Shown here piece by piece: positions 35,369-43,202 of a stretch of DNA of 64,000 nt. The number at the start of each line of letters is the position of its first letter. The stretch's first letter is position 1. This stretch comes from Sinorhizobium fredii USDA 205 (GTDB lineage Bacteria > Pseudomonadota > Alphaproteobacteria > Rhizobiales > Rhizobiaceae), in the NCBI RefSeq assembly GCF_001461695.1, contig NZ_AUTC01000024.1, positions 124,001-188,000 of the forward strand, written 5' to 3'. The translations under genes were made by a program, and so were the position numbers. The notes below the pieces were generated by a model. The model saw only the letters and a list, made by a program, of their open reading frames with translations. It did not search any database and was not told where the DNA came from.

Positions 35369-36157
35369 ATGATCCGCGCTTCCGAACTCTCCGTCAGCCT
35401 CGCCGGCCGGCCCGTGCTCCACGGCGTCTCGTTCGAAGCGGCGCCCGGAAGGATGACGGCGATCGTCGGTCCGAACGGCTCCGGCAAGACGACGACCTTG
35501 AAGGCGATCTCCGGCGAGCTGCACCTCACCAAGGGCAAGGTGACCATCAACGGTCGTGACATCGCCCGGCTGAAGCCCTGGGAACTTGCCTTGAAAAGGG
35601 GCGTCCTGCCGCAATCGACGGTCATCTCCTTCCCGTTCACGGTCCGGGAGATCGTTGGCCTCGGCCTTTCAACAAGCGGTGCCGAAGTCGCGGGCAATGA
35701 CCGCACCGTCGATGATGCGCTCGAAGCGGTCGATCTCGCCGGCTTTTCCGGCCGCTTCTACCAGGAGCTGTCGGGCGGCGAGCAACAGCGCGTCCAACTT
35801 GCTCGCGTGCTTTGCCAGATCGCCGCACCCGTCAGCGACGGCGAGCCGCGCTACCTCCTGCTCGACGAGCCGGTGTCGAGCCTCGATATCCGCCACCAGC
35901 TGACCATCATGCAGCTGGCACGGCAATTCTGCGAACAAGGCGGCGGTGTCATTGCGGTGATGCACGACCTCAACCTGACGGCGATGTTCTCCGACCAGAT
36001 GGTGATGATGAAAGCCGGCCGCATCCGCGCCTGCGGCGCGCCGAAGGATGTCCTCACCGACGAGACCATGGAAGCGGTGTTCGGATGCCGGATGCAGGTC
36101 GGCATCGCGCCGGCCCGCGATGTCCCCTTCGTGCTGCCGCAAACGGCGTCGCTCTGA
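35369..36157 (+). CDS. hmuV: Haem ABC transporter ATP-binding protein HmuV
   Basis: 262 residues. Walker A GPNGSGKTT, signature LSGGEQQRVQLARVL, Walker B YLLLDEPVSSLD and switch VMHD are intact. The insertion CQIAAPVSDGEPRYLLLDEP is typical of HmuV. Final gene of the hmuPSTUV cluster, six bases after hmuU. Confidence 0.92.
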   Translation: MIRASELSVSLAGRPVLHGVSFEAAPGRMTAIVGPNGSGKTTTLKAISGELHLTKGKVTINGRDIARLKPWELALKRGVLPQSTVISFPFTVREIVGLGLSTSGAEVAGNDRTVDDALEAVDLAGFSGRFYQELSGGEQQRVQLARVLCQIAAPVSDGEPRYLLLDEPVSSLDIRHQLTIMQLARQFCEQGGGVIAVMHDLNLTAMFSDQMVMMKAGRIRACGAPKDVLTDETMEAVFGCRMQVGIAPARDVPFVLPQTASL

Positions 36158-36190
36158 TCTGCGCGTCGCGCGGCAACGTCAAGATTTGCC

Positions 36191-36215
36191 GAAACAAATT
36201 TCTCCCTCATGCGTT
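36191..36215 (+). promoter_or_regulatory. EcfG-like promoter upstream of DUF883 gene
   Basis: GAAAC-N16-CGTT, one mismatch from the EcfG (RpoE2) consensus GGAAC-N16/17-cGTT. About 90 bases before the DUF883 start. The general-stress genes nearby make control by RpoE2 plausible. Confidence 0.45.
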
Positions 36216-36304
36216 GATCTCCGGCGTGCGAACTCCGGTGGGTGCGCTAGCGAAAATGCGTCGGCTTTCGGCCGACATGACAGCGAAGCGAAGGGAGCGA
36301 CAGG

Positions 36305-36667
36305 ATGGCGACGGGTCTCTTTTCTAGTTCAAGCACGAGGAAACGCAACGGCAGTGCAGCCGACACCCCGATCGAGGACCAGCTCCATGAAATCCGGGAA
36401 GACATCGCGCAACTCGTCGCCTTGATCGCCGATCGGGGCGTGGCGGCGTCGCGGGAGGCCAAGGCCAAGGCACGCAGCACCCGCAAGCAAGCCGAATCGG
36501 ACCTGCAGGACCTGCTTGAGAGCGGGGAAGAACTGCTTTCGGATCTGCGCAGCCGTTATGCGGACACGGAAAGGCAGGTGCGGCGCGCGGTGCGCGAACA
36601 TCCGGTCGCCACGCTCGGCGCCGCGGCGGCAATCGGTCTCATCGCGGCAGTCCTTCTGCGGCGTTAG
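36305..36667 (+). CDS. DUF883/ElaB-YqjD-type membrane-anchored protein
   Basis: 120 residues. A Ser-rich head is followed by a charged amphipathic helix (residues 25-95, KAKARSTRKQAESDLQDLLESGEELL) that can form a coiled coil. It ends in HPVATLGAAAAIGLIAAVLLRR, a C-terminal membrane anchor. ElaB, YqjD and YgaM of this family tie inactive ribosomes to the inner membrane in stationary phase. ATG 36305 follows GGGAG. It forms a pair with the next membrane protein. Confidence 0.82.
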   Translation: MATGLFSSSSTRKRNGSAADTPIEDQLHEIREDIAQLVALIADRGVAASREAKAKARSTRKQAESDLQDLLESGEELLSDLRSRYADTERQVRRAVREHPVATLGAAAAIGLIAAVLLRR

Positions 36668-36729
36668 CCGGCAAACGGCCGGAAGGGATGTCACGCGCCT
36701 TGGGCGCGATGCGCTGGGGAGAAAATCGC

Positions 36730-37161
36730 ATGCAGACCTTAGGGGCCGTCTTAACCGCGTTGCTTGCAGCCGACTTCGGCGCCGCGGCCTCCCGTTACAA
36801 GCGTAACGCGCTCCTATGGGCGATCGTCGCCGTGCTTCTCGGCACCGCCTATGTGTTCGCGCTCGTGGCGATTGCCCTTACTCTCGCCGACCGCTATTCG
36901 CCGGTCGTCGCCACCGTGGCGATTGCGATCGCGCTCCTCGCGACGGCCCTTGTCGTCGTTGCCGTAATGGCCGCGCTGAACGCCCGCGACCGCCGTATCC
37001 TGGACGAACGCCGCCGTCGTTCAATGCTTCAGACGAACCTCGCGCTTGCCGCCGCCACAAGCATCCTGAAGAAGCAGCCGCTCATCGGCGTGGGCACGGC
37101 GATCGCCGTGGGGCTGCTGCTCGGCCTCGGCAAAGGGCGGCGCCGCAGCGACCGGCGTTGA
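36730..37161 (+). CDS. Putative holin-superfamily/YqjE-like membrane protein
   Basis: 143 residues. Two strong transmembrane helices (about 25-50 and 58-85), a basic cytoplasmic segment NARDRRILDERRRRSML, and a last helix near the C-terminus (PLIGVGTAIAVGLLLGLGKG). It is often paired with DUF883 proteins, as here (and as YqjE with YqjD). Start ATG 36730 follows GGGGAGA; an upstream start at 36688 lacks one. Probably in the stress regulon. Confidence 0.7.
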   Translation: MQTLGAVLTALLAADFGAAASRYKRNALLWAIVAVLLGTAYVFALVAIALTLADRYSPVVATVAIAIALLATALVVVAVMAALNARDRRILDERRRRSMLQTNLALAAATSILKKQPLIGVGTAIAVGLLLGLGKGRRRSDRR

Positions 37162-37188
37162 TTGGCGGCGGGCTCGCCTGGACCACGC

Positions 37189-38667
37189 TTAGAGCGGCAG
37201 CCGGATCAGCGCGGTGACGCCCGCCGGCAGATATTCGACCTTGACGGAACTGCCGATGATCTTGTCGAGGCTCCGCTCGATCAGCAGCGAGCCGAAGCCG
37301 CGCCGGCGCGGTTCGCGAACCGGCGGCCCGCCGACTTCCGTCCAGGTCAGATGCAGGACGGCCCCGCCTTCCTCGACGACGCTGCGCGCCGTCAGCACGA
37401 TCTTGCCCTTCGGTACCGATAGGGCACCATATTTCACCGCATTGGTCGCCAACTCGTGCAGCACCAGGCCGAGGCCGACCGCCTGGTCCGGTCCGAGCAG
37501 GACCTCGTCCTTGTGGATTTCCACCTGCTCCGCATAGTCGCTGACATAGGGCTTCAGTTGCTTGGAAATCAGTTCCGCGAGGCGGATCGTTCCCCATTCG
37601 TAGTCGGAAAGCAGCCCATGTGCCTCGGAGATCGCCTGCAGCCTGCCGGCAAAGGCGGTCATGAACTCGGCCGGATCGCTGGTCTGGCGCAGGGTCTGGC
37701 GTGCGAGCGATTGCAGCATTGCCAGCGTGTTCTTGACCCGGTGGTTCAATTCCTTCAGCAGCAGCCTGGTCCGTTGCACGGAAGCCTGCTGTTCGGAGAC
37801 ATCGATCGTCATGCCGAGAAAGGTCAGCGCCGCACCCTTGCTGTCCCGATCGTGCACCCGGCCGCGGCCGAGCAGCCAGCGCCCGCTCGAGCGAATCCGG
37901 AACATGCCGTCATATTCCTCGTTGGCCGCCATCGCCTGCCTGAGCTTCGAGAAGGTCGCGCCGCGATCGTCCGGATGGATCGCGCCGAAGACAGACTTGG
38001 CGGTCAATGTCCGCTCCGCCGGCAGCTCGAACATGCGCATCATCGCGCCGTTGCCGGCCACGGTTCCGGCGCGAATATCCCAGAGCCAGCTGCCGACATT
38101 GGCGGCATCAAGCGCCATGGCGAGCCGTTGCTCTTCGCGCGAAAGTGCGGCCTCCTTCAGGGCGCGCCGGCGCGCCTCGTCCTTGATCTTGAGCAGCGAG
38201 GCGGCAGCGTCGGCGATCCGCTGCAGCGACTCAAGCTGTTTTGCCGCCACCTCGGCGCGTGGTGCCTGATCGAGGACGCAAACCGTGCCGACCGCTTGTC
38301 CTTCCAGGATGATCGGTGCCCCAGCGTAGAAACGCAGAAGCGGCGCTTGCGCAACCTTGCGGTTGTGGCGAAAGAGCGGGTGCAAAGACGCGTCCAGCAC
38401 AAGAAACGCGCCATGATCGCCAATCGCATGGGCCGAGAAGGATTCGTCGGCGGGGCTACGTGTTTCCGTCGTCCCGACGACCGCTTTGAACCATTCCCAT
38501 TCATGATCGACGAGCGTGACGAGAGCGATCGGCGCCTCGAAGAGGCTGGCGGCCAGTTTCGCCAGCGGTTCGAAGTCGCTGTCGGCGACAGCCATATCCG
38601 GCACGGCCGCATGCAGGACACCGAGCCGCTCTCGCGAACCGAGCGTCTCAGTCATTGCCGGAAGCAT
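37189..38667 (-). CDS. HWE-family sensor histidine kinase (general stress response)
   Basis: 492 residues from ATG 38667. A GAF domain (about 30-165) and a PAS domain (180-295) precede an HWE/HisKA_2 kinase core. The phosphoacceptor His is at about 309 in LLKELNHRVKNTLAML. The N-box is VLHELATNAVKYGAL and the family's WxE is in HLTWTEVGG. No membrane helix. In Sinorhizobium the kinase encoded next to rpoE2 (RsiC) controls the PhyR branch. Gene order kinase-sigma-NepR divergent from phyR matches. Start may instead be ATG 38655 or 38688. Confidence 0.87.
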   Translation of the reverse strand: MLPAMTETLGSRERLGVLHAAVPDMAVADSDFEPLAKLAASLFEAPIALVTLVDHEWEWFKAVVGTTETRSPADESFSAHAIGDHGAFLVLDASLHPLFRHNRKVAQAPLLRFYAGAPIILEGQAVGTVCVLDQAPRAEVAAKQLESLQRIADAAASLLKIKDEARRRALKEAALSREEQRLAMALDAANVGSWLWDIRAGTVAGNGAMMRMFELPAERTLTAKSVFGAIHPDDRGATFSKLRQAMAANEEYDGMFRIRSSGRWLLGRGRVHDRDSKGAALTFLGMTIDVSEQQASVQRTRLLLKELNHRVKNTLAMLQSLARQTLRQTSDPAEFMTAFAGRLQAISEAHGLLSDYEWGTIRLAELISKQLKPYVSDYAEQVEIHKDEVLLGPDQAVGLGLVLHELATNAVKYGALSVPKGKIVLTARSVVEEGGAVLHLTWTEVGGPPVREPRRRGFGSLLIERSLDKIIGSSVKVEYLPAGVTALIRLPL

Positions 38668-38898
38668 TGTTCTTGCCTTCTCTTGCATTCGGCCCGAACT
38701 CCAAAGCCGCGTTCGCCAGCAGGATCGAATGGTCCGGAACGCCCGGGCTCATTCTTCAAGGGCAATGATGCCCTCCCCTTTAAGGACTGGCCGGCGGAAC
38801 TATGCAGCAACTCAAGACGCCGCCGCAATCTTTGCTTCGAGTAAACGCGCATTGCAAAGCAGAAATAAGGAAGGAAGTGGTGTGGGAAGGAGGATGCG

Positions 38899-39450
38899 TC
38901 AGGACACGAACGCACGCGACGTAATGGGCGCCGAGGTCTCATCCGGCCCATAGTCGTTCTCGCCCTGGATTTGGAGAATTTCCTGGAGGCGCTGGCGCGC
39001 CCGGTTGACGCGGCTCTTGATCGTGCCCAGCGCGCAGCCGCAGATCGTCGCGGCCTCTTCATAGGAGAAGCCCGAGGCACCGACGAGAATGATCGCCTCG
39101 CGTTGGTCGGGTGGCAGTTGGTCGAGGGCCCGACGAAAATCCTGAAGGTCGAGCGAACCGTATTGCTCCGGATGATGCGCCAGCGTCTCCGTGAAATGGC
39201 CGTCGCTGTCCTGGATCTCGCGGCCGCGCTTGCGCATCTGGCTATAGAGTTCGTTGCGCAGGATCGTGAAGAGCCAGGCTTTCATGTTAGTGCCCATCTC
39301 GAAATGGTCCTGCTTTGCCCAGGCCTTCATGATGGTGTCTTGCACGAGATCGTCGGCCCGGTCGTGCCGCCCGATCAGCGACATGGCGAAAGCGCGGAGA
39401 CTCGGCAGGGCCGCAAGCATCTCACGCTTGAACTCTTGGTTTTCCGACAT
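38899..39450 (-). CDS. rpoE2: ECF sigma factor EcfG, general stress response
   Basis: 183 residues. The sigma-2 region covers about residues 8-75 (DDLVQDTIMKAWAKQDHFEMGTNMKAWLFTILRN), with an interdomain linker, then sigma-4 at 115-170 (LPPDQREAIILVGASGFSYEEAATICGCALGTIKSRVNRARQRL). No extra C-terminal domain, as in EcfG. It directs the general stress regulon and is held by NepR until phospho-PhyR titrates NepR. ATG 39450 has AAGGAG 11 bases upstream; GTG 39462 overlapping the nepR stop is an alternative. Confidence 0.93.
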   Translation of the reverse strand: MSENQEFKREMLAALPSLRAFAMSLIGRHDRADDLVQDTIMKAWAKQDHFEMGTNMKAWLFTILRNELYSQMRKRGREIQDSDGHFTETLAHHPEQYGSLDLQDFRRALDQLPPDQREAIILVGASGFSYEEAATICGCALGTIKSRVNRARQRLQEILQIQGENDYGPDETSAPITSRAFVS

Positions 39451-39458
39451 CCCGGCGC

Positions 39459-39617
39459 TCACTCCTTGCCATCCAGCATGGCTCGTTTTTCCACGACCTC
39501 AAGCTTTTCCAGAAGATCGAGGAAGCGAGCCGGAATTCCCTCTTCCTGGACCGACAGGTAAAGTGCTTTCAACTTCGCCGCGATCTGCGCGTTCGGATCG
39601 TCAGACTTCGGACGCAT
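39459..39617 (-). CDS. nepR: Anti-sigma factor NepR
   Basis: 52 residues from ATG 39617. The NepR core is IAAKLKALYLSVQEEGIPARFLDLLEKLE: two helices around the EEGIP/RFLDLLEKL pattern that bind the sigma factor and, alternatively, PhyR. It has a short disordered N-terminus. An ATG at 39653 would add 12 residues. It is first in the minus-strand unit downstream of a consensus EcfG promoter and is translationally close to rpoE2, so sigma and anti-sigma are made together. Confidence 0.92.
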   Translation of the reverse strand: MRPKSDDPNAQIAAKLKALYLSVQEEGIPARFLDLLEKLEVVEKRAMLDGKE

Positions 39618-39688
39618 GCTGACCGTCCGCCCTGCCCCTGAAGTATATCTCATTATAACTGCCGCCCTTGAAACTTCGCATGCACCAT

Positions 39689-39714
39689 AACGCAGCGGAA
39701 AAATGAAATGTTCC
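39689..39714 (-). promoter_or_regulatory. EcfG promoter for nepR-rpoE2
   Basis: On the minus strand GGAAC (39714-39710), N17, CGTT (39692-39689). It fits the EcfG consensus with no mismatch and lies 72 bases before the nepR ATG. This gives positive autoregulation of rpoE2. Confidence 0.9.
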
Positions 39715-39719
39715 GCTCG

Positions 39720-39744
39720 GGAACCTTTTTTTCGCCGGGACGTT
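39720..39744 (+). promoter_or_regulatory. EcfG promoter for phyR
   Basis: GGAAC (39720-39724), N16, CGTT (39741-39744), full match to consensus. About 50 bases before phyR and back-to-back with the nepR promoter, 5 bases apart. Confidence 0.9.
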
Positions 39745-39796
39745 TCCGCAGCGGAACAAAGTTTAAAAGACACGGATCGAGGGAGTCCTGCATGAA

Positions 39797-40585
39797 TTGT
39801 CCACCCGCATCGCTCCATTTCTTCCCTATCTCCGCCGCTACTCGCGCGCCCTGACCGGGTCCCAGACGTCCGGTGACGCCTATGTCGCGGCGGTGCTCGA
39901 AGCGCTGATCGCCGATACCTCCATTTTCCCCGAGGCCAGCAGCGACAGGGTGGCATTGTTTCGTCTCTTCACATCGCTGTTCGGCTCTTCGTCGGTGCTC
40001 GTTCCCGAACCCATCTCGCCTTTTGCCTGGGAGCAGCGTGCCTCCGTCAATCTTGCGGCCGTGTCTCCGGTCGCGCGCCAGGCCTTCCTGCTCGTATCCG
40101 TCGAAGGCTTCACCCCGCAGGAGTCGGCCGAAGTTCTCGACGTCGATACCGCCAAGCTCACCGCCCTGCTCGACCGTGCTTCGCAGGAGATCTCCCGTCA
40201 GGTTGCAACCGACGTCATGATCATCGAGGACGAGCCGCTGATTGCGATTGACATCGAGCAGATGGTCGAAAGCCTCGGCCATCGGGTGACGGGCATCGCG
40301 CGGACCAAGGACGAGGCCATTGCGCTTTTCAAGACGTCCGAGCCGGGAATGGTGCTCGCCGATATCCAACTCGCCGACGGCAGTTCCGGTATCGACGCGG
40401 TCAACGAAATCCTCAAGACAAGCGCCGTGCCGGTGATATTCATCACCGCCTTCCCCGAGCGGCTGCTGACCGGCGAAAGGCCCGAACCGACATTTCTGGT
40501 GACGAAGCCCTTCAATCCCGAAATGGTCAAGGCGCTGATCAGCCAGGCGCTGTTCTTCAATGAATCGACGAAGGCCGCTGCTTAG
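39797..40585 (+). CDS. phyR: Response regulator PhyR (anti-anti-sigma factor)
   Basis: 262 residues as read from TTG 39797. An N-terminal sigma-like domain (about 1-130, RIAPFLPYLRRYSRALTG and PVARQAFLLVSVEGFTPQESAEVLDVD) precedes a receiver domain (MIIEDEPLIAIDIEQMVESL). The phosphoacceptor Asp is at about 189 in VLADIQLADG. When phosphorylated it captures NepR and frees RpoE2. Oddity: an ATG at 39792, six bases after GGGAG, is out of frame with the protein and would meet an early stop. The only in-frame start is this TTG, five bases on. One missing base near 39795 would restore an MSLSTRIAP-type start. Confidence 0.9.
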   Translation: MSTRIAPFLPYLRRYSRALTGSQTSGDAYVAAVLEALIADTSIFPEASSDRVALFRLFTSLFGSSSVLVPEPISPFAWEQRASVNLAAVSPVARQAFLLVSVEGFTPQESAEVLDVDTAKLTALLDRASQEISRQVATDVMIIEDEPLIAIDIEQMVESLGHRVTGIARTKDEAIALFKTSEPGMVLADIQLADGSSGIDAVNEILKTSAVPVIFITAFPERLLTGERPEPTFLVTKPFNPEMVKALISQALFFNESTKAAA

Positions 40586-40616
40586 ACTAGGGGCATCCCG
40601 ATCACGCCTGAAGAAT

Positions 40617-40648
40617 ACGCCCTGCCGGAACAAGGTTCGGCAGGGCGT
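40617..40648. terminator. Hairpin after phyR
   Basis: ACGCCCTGCCG / CGGCAGGGCGT, an 11-bp perfect stem with a 10-nt loop, 31 bases after the phyR stop. No T tract follows on the plus strand, so termination may be partial or Rho-assisted. Confidence 0.55.
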
Positions 40649-40675
40649 TGGCCGTTGGCGACGATTTGATCCTGC

Positions 40676-40839
40676 AAATAAAACAGCCAGTGCCGAGGGA
40701 AGGGCACTGGCTGAGGTTATGCAACTCACTGAGGGGGATGTGAGTTGGCAACCGGCGGTATGCCTCCGACGTCACATTGGGGGCGATGTGCGTCACCGCT
40801 CGGCTATCAGCAATAATGCCCGATACAAAAAAAGGTTCC
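40676..40839 (-). ncRNA. Candidate small RNA with three C-rich loops, beside phyR
   Basis: Read on the minus strand, three stem-loops follow one another. Stem one is GACGCACAT/ATGTGACGTC (one bulged base), loop CGCCCCCA (40768-40794). Stem two is CAACTCAC/GTGAGTTG, loop ATCCCCCTCA (40722-40747). Stem three is CAGCCAGTGCC/GGCACTGGCTG, loop CTTCCCTC (40684-40713), followed by TTTTATTT (40676-40683), a good intrinsic terminator. Upstream, GGAAC-N16-CATT (40839-40815) is one base from an EcfG promoter, predicting a start near 40808 and a transcript of about 130 nt. Alternatively it is the structured 3' UTR of the polyol operon, whose last stop is at 40861. Confidence 0.5.
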
Positions 40840-40860
40840 GCGAAAGACTCAAAGTTTCCG

Positions 40861-42444
40861 CTATTCGATCGACTCCAGCTCGGCACGGTGGCGATAGAGC
40901 GCCAGAAAGCGTCGGTAGTCGCGGTTGTAGAGATCGCGCAGCGCCGGATTCGGTCGGCGCTCCTGGCCGGTCGAGGCCATGGCACCACCTGCATGCGCGA
41001 GGTCGGGATAGAGGTTGCCGGCCACGGCGGCGGCCATGGCCGTCCCGAGCAGAACAGCATCCGGCGCCTGGGGCACCACCACGCGGCAACCGGTGGCGTC
41101 GGAGTAGAGTTCCATCAAAAGAGGATTGCGCACGTGGCCGCCCGTCACGTGCAGCGTATCGAGGTCATAGCCCGCCTCCTTCATCATCTCGAGAATGTGG
41201 CGGATGCCGAGCGCGATGGCGACGCAGGTCCGCCAATAGAGGCGGCAAAGTGCGTCGAAGGACGAATCGAGCGCCAGGCCGCTAATGACGCCAAGCGCAT
41301 GCGGATCGGCGAGAGGCGAACGGTTGCCGTGAAAATCGGGCAGCACATGCAAGCGGTCGGCGAAGCTGTCACCGTGCTCGCTGCGCAATTCCTGCACGCG
41401 TTCGATGATCTCCCCGTGGGTTTCGGCGGTCGGCTGCAGCCCGCCTCCATGCAGACGCACGACATGATCGAGCAATGCCCCCGTCGCCGATTGACCGCCC
41501 TCGATCAGCCAGAAGCCGGGCAGAACCGCCTCGAAATAGGGGCCCCACATGCCAAAGCCCGGCTTCATCCCCTTCGAAAAGGCGACGATACAGCTCGAGG
41601 TGCCGGCGATGAGCGCCAACTGGCGTTCGAGCTTTGTCGGATCGCCGGCGAAACCTCCGAGCACCCCGAGCGCTCCCGCATAGGCGTCGATCAGGCCCGG
41701 TGCGACCCGGCATTCGGTGTCGAGACCCAGTTGCGCTGCCGCGGTCGCCGTCAGGTTCCCGACGGCTTGCTCTACCGGCAGCGACTCCTCGGGCAATCCG
41801 CCGCGTTCGAGAAGATCCGCGAGACCGATCCGTTCGAGATAGTCCTGCTGCCAACCGCGCTCCTTGTGGGCGAGATAGTTCCATTTCGCCGTCAGCGTGC
41901 AGCGCGACCGGGCAATGCTTCCCGTCGCCCGCCAGGACATATAGTCCGCGAGGTCGAAGAAATAACCTGCCCTCTCCCACTGATGCGGCAGGTTTCGCTT
42001 CAGCCACATCAGCTTCGGCATCTCCATCTCCGGCGACATCACCCGGCCGGAATGATCGAGGACCGGATGCTCGGTCGCCGTACAGAAATCCGCCTCCGAA
42101 AGTGCCCGGTGGTCGAGCCAGACGATCGTGTCCCAACGCGGCTCGCCCCGGCGATTGACCGAGAGCGGCGCGCCGTCACGGTCGCGCACGACCAGCGAAC
42201 AGGTCGCATCGAAGCCGATTGCCGCGATGCTCTGAGCGCCTATTCCCGCCTTTTCGCGCGCCGCCCGCACGGCTTCGCAGACGGCCGTCCAGATGTCCTC
42301 GGAATCGTGCTCGGCGTGATTCTCCTGCGGCCGGTTCATGGCAATGGCCCGATCGGCACGGGCCAGCAGCATGCCTTTCCGATCGAAAATTCCGGCACGG
42401 GCGCTGCCGGTTCCGATATCGACCGCCACGACATGTTCGCGCAT
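40861..42444 (-). CDS. FGGY-family carbohydrate kinase (ribulokinase-like)
   Basis: 527 residues. FGGY N-domain: AVDIGTGSARAGIFD, then FDATCSLVVRD and WLDHRA. C-domain: LALIAGTSSCIVAFS and LHVTGGHVRNPLLMELYSDATG. Overall it resembles the D-ribulokinase/YgcE group rather than true xylulokinases. Last gene of the sorbitol/mannitol operon. It would phosphorylate the ketose made from an imported polyol (D-fructose, ribulose or xylulose); the substrate is inferred. Separated from the HAD gene by 87 bases. Start ATG 42444. Confidence 0.83.
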   Translation of the reverse strand: MREHVVAVDIGTGSARAGIFDRKGMLLARADRAIAMNRPQENHAEHDSEDIWTAVCEAVRAAREKAGIGAQSIAAIGFDATCSLVVRDRDGAPLSVNRRGEPRWDTIVWLDHRALSEADFCTATEHPVLDHSGRVMSPEMEMPKLMWLKRNLPHQWERAGYFFDLADYMSWRATGSIARSRCTLTAKWNYLAHKERGWQQDYLERIGLADLLERGGLPEESLPVEQAVGNLTATAAAQLGLDTECRVAPGLIDAYAGALGVLGGFAGDPTKLERQLALIAGTSSCIVAFSKGMKPGFGMWGPYFEAVLPGFWLIEGGQSATGALLDHVVRLHGGGLQPTAETHGEIIERVQELRSEHGDSFADRLHVLPDFHGNRSPLADPHALGVISGLALDSSFDALCRLYWRTCVAIALGIRHILEMMKEAGYDLDTLHVTGGHVRNPLLMELYSDATGCRVVVPQAPDAVLLGTAMAAAVAGNLYPDLAHAGGAMASTGQERRPNPALRDLYNRDYRRFLALYRHRAELESIE

Positions 42445-42531
42445 CAATGGATGACCCCGTCCCGAGATGATGATTGGGCTTTCAGCTTGCGAGGACCGTG
42501 CGGCCCGGGGGCCGCGCCTCCCCTGCTCTCC

Positions 42532-43200
42532 CTATTGCCGGACAAACTGTATCAATTCGCCCATGTCGTCAAACAGCACGTCGGGATCAAGATTGGCAAG
42601 CGCCTGCCGATGCCGCTCGTTTCGGGCATGGCTGGCGCCCGCGAAGGCAAAGACCCGCATGCCCGCCGCCTTGGCCGCCTCGATGCCGGCCGGACTGTCC
42701 TCGACGACGATGCAATTGGCCGGGGCGTAACCCATTTGCGCACTCGCATGCAGGAAGAGATCGGGCGCCGGCTTGCCGTGCGTCACCATGGTGGCGCTGA
42801 AGATATGCGGCTCGAAGAGATCGATGAGACCGGTCACGGTCAGCGACAGGCGGATACGCTCCGGCTGGCTTGAAGAAGCGACGCAGCAGGCTGCATCAAG
42901 CTGCTCGACTGCCTGGCGTATGCCGGGAACGGCCTTCAGCTCCTGTCGGAAGCGCGCATAGAGCCGCATCCGCATTGCTTCGAGAAATGCGGTGTCGGTC
43001 GCAAGCCCGTACTCGTCATGCAGGATTGCCGACATGCTCTGGAGGCTGCGGCCAAGGAAGCGCTCGCTCGCCTCCTCCGTCGTCATCGAAACGCCGGCTG
43101 CGTCCAGCACCTCGACCAGCACGCCGAGCGAGATCGGTTCGCTGTCCACAAGCACGCCGTCGCAGTCGAAAATGACCAGTCTGGAGGCGTGCTCCGCCAT
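42532..43200 (-). CDS. HAD-superfamily phosphatase (beta-phosphoglucomutase/GPP-like)
   Basis: 222 residues. Motif I DCDGVLVDSE near residue 12 with nucleophile and acid Asp; motif II ASSSQPERI; motif III Lys in HGKPAPDLF; motif IV VVEDSPAGIEAAKAAGM. The cap domain is at about 20-90. Typical of sugar-phosphate phosphatases. It begins two bases after the mannitol dehydrogenase stop, so it belongs to polyol catabolism, perhaps removing a dead-end sugar phosphate. Confidence 0.82.
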   Translation of the reverse strand: MAEHASRLVIFDCDGVLVDSEPISLGVLVEVLDAAGVSMTTEEASERFLGRSLQSMSAILHDEYGLATDTAFLEAMRMRLYARFRQELKAVPGIRQAVEQLDAACCVASSSQPERIRLSLTVTGLIDLFEPHIFSATMVTHGKPAPDLFLHASAQMGYAPANCIVVEDSPAGIEAAKAAGMRVFAFAGASHARNERHRQALANLDPDVLFDDMGELIQFVRQ

Positions 43201-43202
43201 GG

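Noticed and set aside
40684..40713. Terminator of phyR on the plus strand
   Set aside because: The T tract is on the minus-strand side (TTTTATTT), so this stem ends a leftward RNA, not phyR.
40777..42873. Very long plus-strand frame opposite the FGGY kinase
   Set aside because: It is the antisense shadow of a high-GC coding gene; its residues are Arg/Gly/Ala-rich with no domain, while the minus strand holds intact kinase motifs.
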